In this document: positions 60,033 through 64,000 of the stretch, in pieces
How the letters are laid out: each line of letters opens with the position of its first letter
How positions within the stretch are numbered: the first letter of the stretch is position 1
From: Ruminococcus_C callidus
GTDB taxonomy: Bacteria; Bacillota; Clostridia; Oscillospirales; Ruminococcaceae
DNA length: 64,000 nt
Direction: 5' to 3'
NCBI RefSeq assembly: GCF_049562855.1
Contig: NZ_CP186925.1
Coordinates: 1,488,001-1,552,000, forward strand
Position numbers and translations under genes: made by a program
Notes under the pieces: model-generated
The model's input: the letters and a program-made list of their open reading frames with translations, nothing else
Told to the model about the DNA's origin: nothing
Database searches by the model: none

Positions 60033-60503
60033 TCACATATTATTAAACCGTCCTTTATCTCTAAGAAGCTCATCCAGTTTTTCATCAATCTGAGCGTTTG
60101 CAACACACCCGTAGGTACTTAGCTCATGAGTAAGCCAGTGAAAGTATTTACAACAAATATCATCTACATCTTTACAGACCGTTTCAACTGGTTCAGTAAC
60201 CTTTGCATGACATTTATATTCTATGTCACGTATGGTAACACTCATCCATGCTATGTCTGTTACAAGATCCCACTTTTTATAATATGTCCATTTATAAAGT
60301 TGTTTTGCTGTAGGCAACTTCTTTTTGATCACAGATACAGAATTTAGATTACGAGCAATTTCAAATTTCCATTTCTTTGCGTCAGCATTCTCCGGAAACA
60401 AGTATAGCTGTATAATTGTATCAATTATCTTATCTGTACGAGACGATAATTCTCTTTCCAGATCACGTAGCAGATCTGCACGTTCTGTTACAAATAGCCT
60501 CAT
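60033..60503 (-). CDS. Paralogue A2 in the R2 cassette
   Basis: 156 residues, helical. It is a relative of the next-upstream gene: both start with a short strand, then 'LERELSSRTDKIIDTIIQLY' (here) or the equivalent, 'FPENADAKKWKFEIARNLNSV', 'YKWTYYKKWDLVTDIAW', and end 'LDELLRD'. I do not recognise the family. Ancient tandem duplication is clear. GAGGTGAAACAGAA before ATG. Confidence 0.65.
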   Translation of the reverse strand: MRLFVTERADLLRDLERELSSRTDKIIDTIIQLYLFPENADAKKWKFEIARNLNSVSVIKKKLPTAKQLYKWTYYKKWDLVTDIAWMSVTIRDIEYKCHAKVTEPVETVCKDVDDICCKYFHWLTHELSTYGCVANAQIDEKLDELLRDKGRFNNM

Positions 60504-60526
60504 TTCTGTTTCACCTCTAATTCGTA

Positions 60527-60979
60527 CTATCGAAATAATTCATCTAATTTATCGTATATATCAGTGCTAGCGGCTTTTCCAGATGTGCTTAGCATATTAG
60601 CAAGCCAGCTAAAATACTCTTTACAAATTTTGTTGAAGTCATCCATAATGTCCTTTACTGGTTCAATTGTCTCAATACTATAGTCATTGCAAATTTCACG
60701 GACGAAATTAGAAAATTTAGTATAATTTGTTAGCATTGCACAATTTTGTTCGTATGTCCACGCATAAATCTTATTTGCAGTAGGATACTTTTTAGTATTT
60801 TTCAACTTATTAACACTACAAATTTGATTTGCAATTTCAGATTTCCAGTGATTCACAGCTGGATGATCTGGCATTAGATAGCATTTTAACATATGCTCTA
60901 TAACTTCTCCGGTGTGTGCAGATAGTGTTCTTTCGACTTCTCTTTGCATTTCTGCAAAGCCTCTAATGTAAATCTTCAC
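60527..60979 (-). CDS. Paralogue A1 in the R2 cassette
   Basis: About 150 residues from GTG 60979 (GAGGCG, 9 bases upstream; starting here also aligns best with A2). Matching blocks with A2 are 'VERTLSAHTGEVIEHMLKCY', 'NHWKSEIANQICSVNKLK', 'ANKIYAWTYEQNCAML', 'EPVKDIMDDFNKICKEYFSW' and 'DKLDELFR'. Function unknown; the pattern of helices with conserved Trp/Tyr suggests a small helical bundle. Confidence 0.65.
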   Translation of the reverse strand: MKIYIRGFAEMQREVERTLSAHTGEVIEHMLKCYLMPDHPAVNHWKSEIANQICSVNKLKNTKKYPTANKIYAWTYEQNCAMLTNYTKFSNFVREICNDYSIETIEPVKDIMDDFNKICKEYFSWLANMLSTSGKAASTDIYDKLDELFR

Positions 60980-60992
60980 AAAAATCAACGCC

Positions 60993-61265
60993 TCAGTCAT
61001 TCAGAATGTCATTGATAGCATTGATATGTTCCTTGATTTTGTTTAACTTTAATGATTCAGTAGATACTGTTTGTTCTCGTCCTAGTAAGTAGTCTGTTGT
61101 TACATCAAAATAATTTGCGATTGCGACTAGGGTAGCATTATTAGGTTCTCTTGCACCAGTTTCATAATTTTTGTATGTGCCTTGACCAATACCAATTCCT
61201 TCTGCAACCTCTTTTTGAGTCTTTCCGGACTTTTTCCGGATAGCTTTCAAATTATCTGTATTCAT
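60993..61265 (-). CDS. XRE-family repressor R2
   Basis: 90 residues: a Cro/CI HTH ('KTQKEVAEGIGIGQGTYKNY', 'NYFDVTTDYLLGRE') and a short C-terminal helix, no protease or oligomerisation domain. It heads the A1-A2-unknown transcript. Its own promoter (61284-61312) contains an operator, so it represses itself and probably the opposite promoter. Confidence 0.85.
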   Translation of the reverse strand: MNTDNLKAIRKKSGKTQKEVAEGIGIGQGTYKNYETGAREPNNATLVAIANYFDVTTDYLLGREQTVSTESLKLNKIKEHINAINDILND

Positions 61266-61517
61266 CTAATCACCACCTTATAAAGGATAGCACGTTTTGT
61301 CCTATGTGTCAATAGCATTTTTAAAATTCAGGCATGAAATAGGACGATTCGTAGATTTGCATAAATTGCATTAGGACATTTTGTGTATGATTTTGTTAGA
61401 AATCGGTTGACATCATAGGACGATATGTGCTATAATCATATTGCAAAGGACGATACGTCCTTAAATTAAAACCATGAAAGGAAGTTATTATTATGAAATC
61501 TATCGAAACTCGAAGTA
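61266..61517. promoter_or_regulatory. R2 divergent promoters with five operators
   Basis: Leftward: TTGACA (61312-61307), 17, TATCCT (61289-61284). Rightward: TTGACA (61407-61412), 18, TATAAT (61431-61436). Five operator-like sites with AGGAC core: 61303-61287 (minus), 61342-61356, 61373-61387, 61417-61433 and 61448-61462, the last a palindrome AGGACG-ATA-CGTCCT. Confidence 0.75.
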
Positions 61518-61546
61518 TTACTGTATTCCACGGGCGAGCACCTTAA
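61493..61546 (+). pseudogene. Truncated rightward gene behind the R2 promoter
   Basis: A good ribosome-binding site (AAAGGAAG) and ATG start a 17-codon ORF beginning 'MKSIETRSITV', which looks like the start of a longer protein. It stops where the 3' end of the R3 gene on the other strand begins. It is probably a remnant left by insertion of the R3 module, or a genuine mini-ORF. Confidence 0.45.
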
Positions 61547-61871
61547 TACATCTAATCAAATTTTCTCGATCTGATTCATTCATGTTTAAGTATGCTACGA
61601 GTAAGGCGGCTTGATCTTTAGTAAGTTGAAATTTATCTATGAGTTGCTGTAATGGACTTGTTGAGGTATCTGCTGTTTGTCTGCCAAGCAGGCAGTCCGT
61701 AGAAATATTATAGAGGTCAGCAAGTTTTTGAAGTGCTGGAACACCTACACCTCTTACGCCAGATTCGTATTTCTGATACACTGAATAGCTAATATCTGTT
61801 TTTTCAGCTACTTCCTGCATTGTAAGACCTTTTGATTCTCTCAACTGTTTTAAGATGTTTTTAATCTCCAT
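61518..61871 (-). CDS. XRE-family repressor R3
   Basis: 117 residues from ATG 61871 (AGAGGTGCTTACAT before it). HTH 'LTMQEVAEKTDISYSVYQKY', then 'LYNISTDCLLGRQ' and a helical dimer part ('LTKDQAALLVAYLNMNESDR', 'ENLIRCIKVLARGI'). Longer frames upstream lack a site. The leftward promoter has a perfect TTGACT-17-TATAAT with an operator inside. It faces the 116-residue gene at 62145. Confidence 0.85.
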   Translation of the reverse strand: MEIKNILKQLRESKGLTMQEVAEKTDISYSVYQKYESGVRGVGVPALQKLADLYNISTDCLLGRQTADTSTSPLQQLIDKFQLTKDQAALLVAYLNMNESDRENLIRCIKVLARGIQ

Positions 61872-62144
61872 ATGTAAGCACCTCTTTCTCATGCCATTAT
61901 AGCACAATTGTTCTAAAAAGTCAATCATTGAAATCAATAAAATGCACTTTTGTGCATAGTATCTAAAGAAATAGAAGAACATTTGTGCAATATTGCATCT
62001 TGATATTTGGAACAAAAGAGCATATAATATAATCATGGGGAGAACAAATGTTCTAAATCAATTAAACTCAAAACCCCTGAACAGAACCATTCTTGAAAAC
62101 AGAGCGTTTTCAATACTAAAAAAATATCGAAAGGATATGATCTT
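61872..62144. promoter_or_regulatory. R3 divergent promoters and operators
   Basis: Leftward TTGACT (61924-61919), 17, TATAAT (61901-61896). Rightward TTGATA (62000-62005), 17, TATAAT (62023-62028). Sites of the type AGAACA-NN-TGTTCT: about 61904-61916, 61976-61989, 62010-62023 (weak) and a palindrome at 62041-62054 (AGAACA AA TGTTCT). Confidence 0.75.
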
Positions 62145-62495
62145 ATGAAATTCAATGAAAACAGAAGACCGGACGGAATGCGAATTGTGAAAAATCAGGT
62201 TACAAGATCTGAGTTTCACAGAAATGTAGAGAGAATCAATCAGCTTCTCAATCAGCTGAGAAACATCAATAGTATGTGGCGTTCTTTCATCTACACAAAG
62301 TCAGAATTTCGCAACAGCCGTGCAAAGGATGTAATGATCATCGATTGTGCTTGTGATCTTCTCGAAGATGTGGATTACGACATCTGGGAGGCAGATGATG
62401 TTGTGGATGTAGCATATGAGCTTGAGGAAAGAATCAATCATATTTGCAAAAACAACATTGCACCGTCTACATGGCGGCAGTTCGTAGAGGACTAA
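62145..62495 (+). CDS. Unknown rightward protein controlled by R3
   Basis: 116 residues, helical, starting 'MKFNENRRPDGMRIVKNQ' and rich in Arg/Asn; the later part is acidic ('DLLEDVDYDIWEADDVVDVA'). No family recognised. AAAGGATATGATCTT before ATG. It has the only full-length ORF behind a rightward operator-controlled promoter in this region, so it is a candidate early lytic or anti-repressor gene of the R3 module. Its stop meets the Mrr gene's stop. Confidence 0.65.
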   Translation: MKFNENRRPDGMRIVKNQVTRSEFHRNVERINQLLNQLRNINSMWRSFIYTKSEFRNSRAKDVMIIDCACDLLEDVDYDIWEADDVVDVAYELEERINHICKNNIAPSTWRQFVED

Positions 62496-63344
62496 TTATA
62501 GGTTCTTGAAGAAATCTTCGTCTATGATGTATACTTCTTGTTTCTTACAACCTATTTGATAGTCAAGAAGATATTGAACAATTTGTTCTCCGTCCATTAG
62601 ATGAATTGTTTTCTGATCGATTCGATTCGCCTCGTCAATTGCAAGTTGTGTAAATCCGGAGGTTGTTATGAACAAACCCATTTCAATATTTGGTGACATA
62701 GATCCACGGAAATTGCGGATTGCTGGTGCACCAATTTTTCCACCATAGTGTTTACATTGAAACGCAATGTTTACCGAAAATATGGTATTTAATTTTAATC
62801 TACCGAATCCGTCAATTCCACCATCTTTTGCTTTCTTTGTTGTTGACACATCGGTAATACCACATTTCTCCAAAATCAGTTTGCATAGTGTTTCAAATCC
62901 ATACGGATTCATAGCATCAATGGCATCCTGCAATTGTGTAATCCATGGTGTATCTTCTGGGTCACTGTTGATGACATCGCTAATTGTAACAGGAATTGTT
63001 GTTGGTACCTGTTTCTGTTTCATGATGAAATCTAGCTGTTCTGAATCAAACGATTCTACTCGTCTGTATCCAGGAAGTATTGTCCATATCGATCTTTCAC
63101 GATTTATCAGAACGCTAGACTTCTTCATTGCAGTTCTTACCCACCGCAATCGATATATAAGCTCTGTCTCATTTTTGTTTATGTGTTTTTCTGTTACAGT
63201 AGCCTTTGATAGATGCAGAAGTTCTACAACTCCATCGTGTATCTGGTTGTTTGTTGCAGTTCCGCCTAGATTTTTGATTACTTTAAATGTTGGATTGATT
63301 AAATCTATGTAGTCTGGAACTAAACTTGGCTTTCGTTTTGACAT
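62496..63344 (-). CDS. Mrr-type type IV restriction endonuclease
   Basis: 282 residues. Residues 5-95 are the Mrr N-terminal winged-helix ('TATNNQIHDGVVELLHLS', 'RLRWVRTAMKKSSVLINRE'). Residues 145-265 are Mrr_cat: 'FETLCKLILEKCGITDV', 'KAKDGGIDGFG' (Asp174-178) and 'VNIAFQCKHYGG' (Q196/K198), the PD-(D/E)XK version with QxK. It cuts modified foreign DNA; a prophage could use it against other phages. ATG 63344 with GGAGGGATAAAT and its own promoter. Confidence 0.9.
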   Translation of the reverse strand: MSKRKPSLVPDYIDLINPTFKVIKNLGGTATNNQIHDGVVELLHLSKATVTEKHINKNETELIYRLRWVRTAMKKSSVLINRERSIWTILPGYRRVESFDSEQLDFIMKQKQVPTTIPVTISDVINSDPEDTPWITQLQDAIDAMNPYGFETLCKLILEKCGITDVSTTKKAKDGGIDGFGRLKLNTIFSVNIAFQCKHYGGKIGAPAIRNFRGSMSPNIEMGLFITTSGFTQLAIDEANRIDQKTIHLMDGEQIVQYLLDYQIGCKKQEVYIIDEDFFKNL

Positions 63345-63364
63345 ATTTATCCCTCCTACATTAT

Positions 63365-63393
63365 AGTATACCATAAATAGAAGCGTATTTCAA
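63365..63393 (-). promoter_or_regulatory. Promoter of the Mrr gene
   Basis: On the minus strand TTGAAA (63393-63388), 17 bases, TATACT (63370-63365), 21 bases before the ATG. Host-type promoter independent of the R4 gene. Confidence 0.7.
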
Positions 63394-63496
63394 CAAAATA
63401 TGACATATATTTTCGTGAATTTGTTCGTTATTGATTTTACAAGACAAATATTTCAGATATGACTTAGGTTGATGTTGAGTATCAGTTATAGAGTTG

Positions 63497-63724
63497 TCAA
63501 TTTACAATGGATTCTTTAGAATCATCTGATCTCTCAAATTCTATGATATCTCCAGGCTGACAGTCCAGCAATGCACAAAGTCTATCAATGGTTTCGGTTG
63601 TAATAGTTCCACCGTCCATAATCTTTTTAATTACTGCTGGATGTATCCCGTTAGATCGTAGATCTGTTTTTCTAACGCCCTTTTGCTGCATGATTTCAAA
63701 TAACTTCCCATATAAAATTGACAT
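63497..63724 (-). CDS. XRE-family repressor R4
   Basis: 75 residues from ATG 63724 (GGAGGCGATTAAA). HTH of Cro/CI type: 'KTDLRSNGIHPAVIKKIMDG' and 'IDRLCALLDCQPGDIIEFE', typical of small XRE regulators next to restriction genes. Its promoter (63776-63748) overlaps an operator. Located between the Mrr gene and a divergent promoter. Confidence 0.85.
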   Translation of the reverse strand: MSILYGKLFEIMQQKGVRKTDLRSNGIHPAVIKKIMDGGTITTETIDRLCALLDCQPGDIIEFERSDDSKESIVN

Positions 63725-64000
63725 TTTAATCGCCTCCAATAAGTTCTATTATACACGATAGTGACATAAAAGTCAATAGAAAATAGTACACGATACTGTA
63801 CAAAAATATACCGCAAATTTTGGTCATATTGTCAATTGCATTTTTGTTCACTATCGTGTATACTATATACAGTTCACGATAGTGAACAAAGCGTATTGCG
63901 TATATACACAATAAACTGTGTATAAGCAACAGTGTTTATGAAATACATATTCAATAGCAAATTGCAGTTTCAGAAAGTGAGATGATTCCACACAGATTCC
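63725..64000. promoter_or_regulatory. R4 divergent promoters and operators (to window end)
   Basis: Leftward TTGACT (63776-63771), 17, TATAAT (63753-63748). Rightward TTGCAT (63836-63841), 17, TATACT (63859-63864). Operator-like sites: ACACGATAGTGAC (63753-63765), GTACACGATACTGTAC (63787-63802), TTCACTATCGTGTA (63847-63860) and palindrome GTTCACGATAGTGAAC (63872-63887). A 15-codon ORF at 63938 and an ATG at 63982 running off the window follow. Confidence 0.7.

Noticed and set aside
62767..63312. 181-codon plus-strand ORF
   Set aside because: It is entirely antisense to the Mrr gene, has no ribosome-binding site and no recognisable protein pattern.
1..64000. CRISPR arrays, tRNA genes, insertion sequences, integrase and att sites
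   Set aside because: I read both strands for spaced direct repeats, tRNA T-loop patterns, transposase or recombinase proteins and found none.

Overview
The window is a 64 kb piece of a large, low-GC bacteriophage genome with a contractile tail. It is very likely a temperate phage of a Gram-positive Clostridia host. The reasons are strong GGAGG/GGTGG ribosome-binding sites, frequent GTG and TTG starts, consensus sigma-A promoters, peptidoglycan hydrolases in the tail tip, XRE/ImmA-type lysogeny genes, and a secreted Thr-rich protein flanked by zinc ribbons of a kind common in Ruminococcus-like bacteria. The host assignment is inference. I see no tRNA, CRISPR array, integrase or major capsid gene.

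Layout, read on the minus strand (the direction of most transcription). (1) 52.5-34.5 kb is the replication and recombination operon: helicase loader, DnaB-type helicase, primase, SSB, a family A DNA polymerase, beta clamp, Cas4-like nuclease, gamma/tau-, delta- and delta-prime-like clamp-loader subunits, RecA/UvsX and a PD-(D/E)XK nuclease. It ends at a terminator at 34445-34474. (2) 34.4-22.0 kb is the packaging and neck region: small unknown proteins, a Mor-like DNA-binding protein, probable TerS, TerL, a catalytically dead NAD+ ligase-like protein, the portal and connector proteins. (3) 22.3-1 kb is the tail: sheath, tube, frameshifted chaperone, tape measure, baseplate proteins and three consecutive genes for cell-wall hydrolases. 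The window cuts the last baseplate gene. (4) 53-64 kb is the lysogeny and accessory region, on both strands: antirepressor, lipoprotein, a three-gene conversion operon, four XRE repressors (three with diagnosable private operator sets), an Mrr-type nuclease and unknown cassettes.

Three self-splicing elements interrupt essential genes. TerL is split in two by a trans-splicing split intein at Walker B, with a GIY-YIG homing endonuclease gene between the halves. The DNA polymerase carries an ORF-less group I intron inside motif A and a LAGLIDADG intein just before the QGSAAD motif.

Structural gene clusters are preceded by a shared element, ACCTTATATA, on the minus strand. It is seen at 34.43, 22.28 and 14.97 kb, with a variant at 9.34 kb, and is probably the late promoter. 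By contrast, accessory cassettes carry host-type -35/-10 promoters: the toxin-antitoxin pair at 9.4-10.0 kb, Mrr, the conversion operon and the repressors. These cassettes look like morons expressed in the lysogen. The most unusual parts are the stacked repressor/operator modules (58.1-64 kb), the dead ligase in the packaging module, the fractured TerL, and the uncharacterised repressor-led and conversion cassettes.
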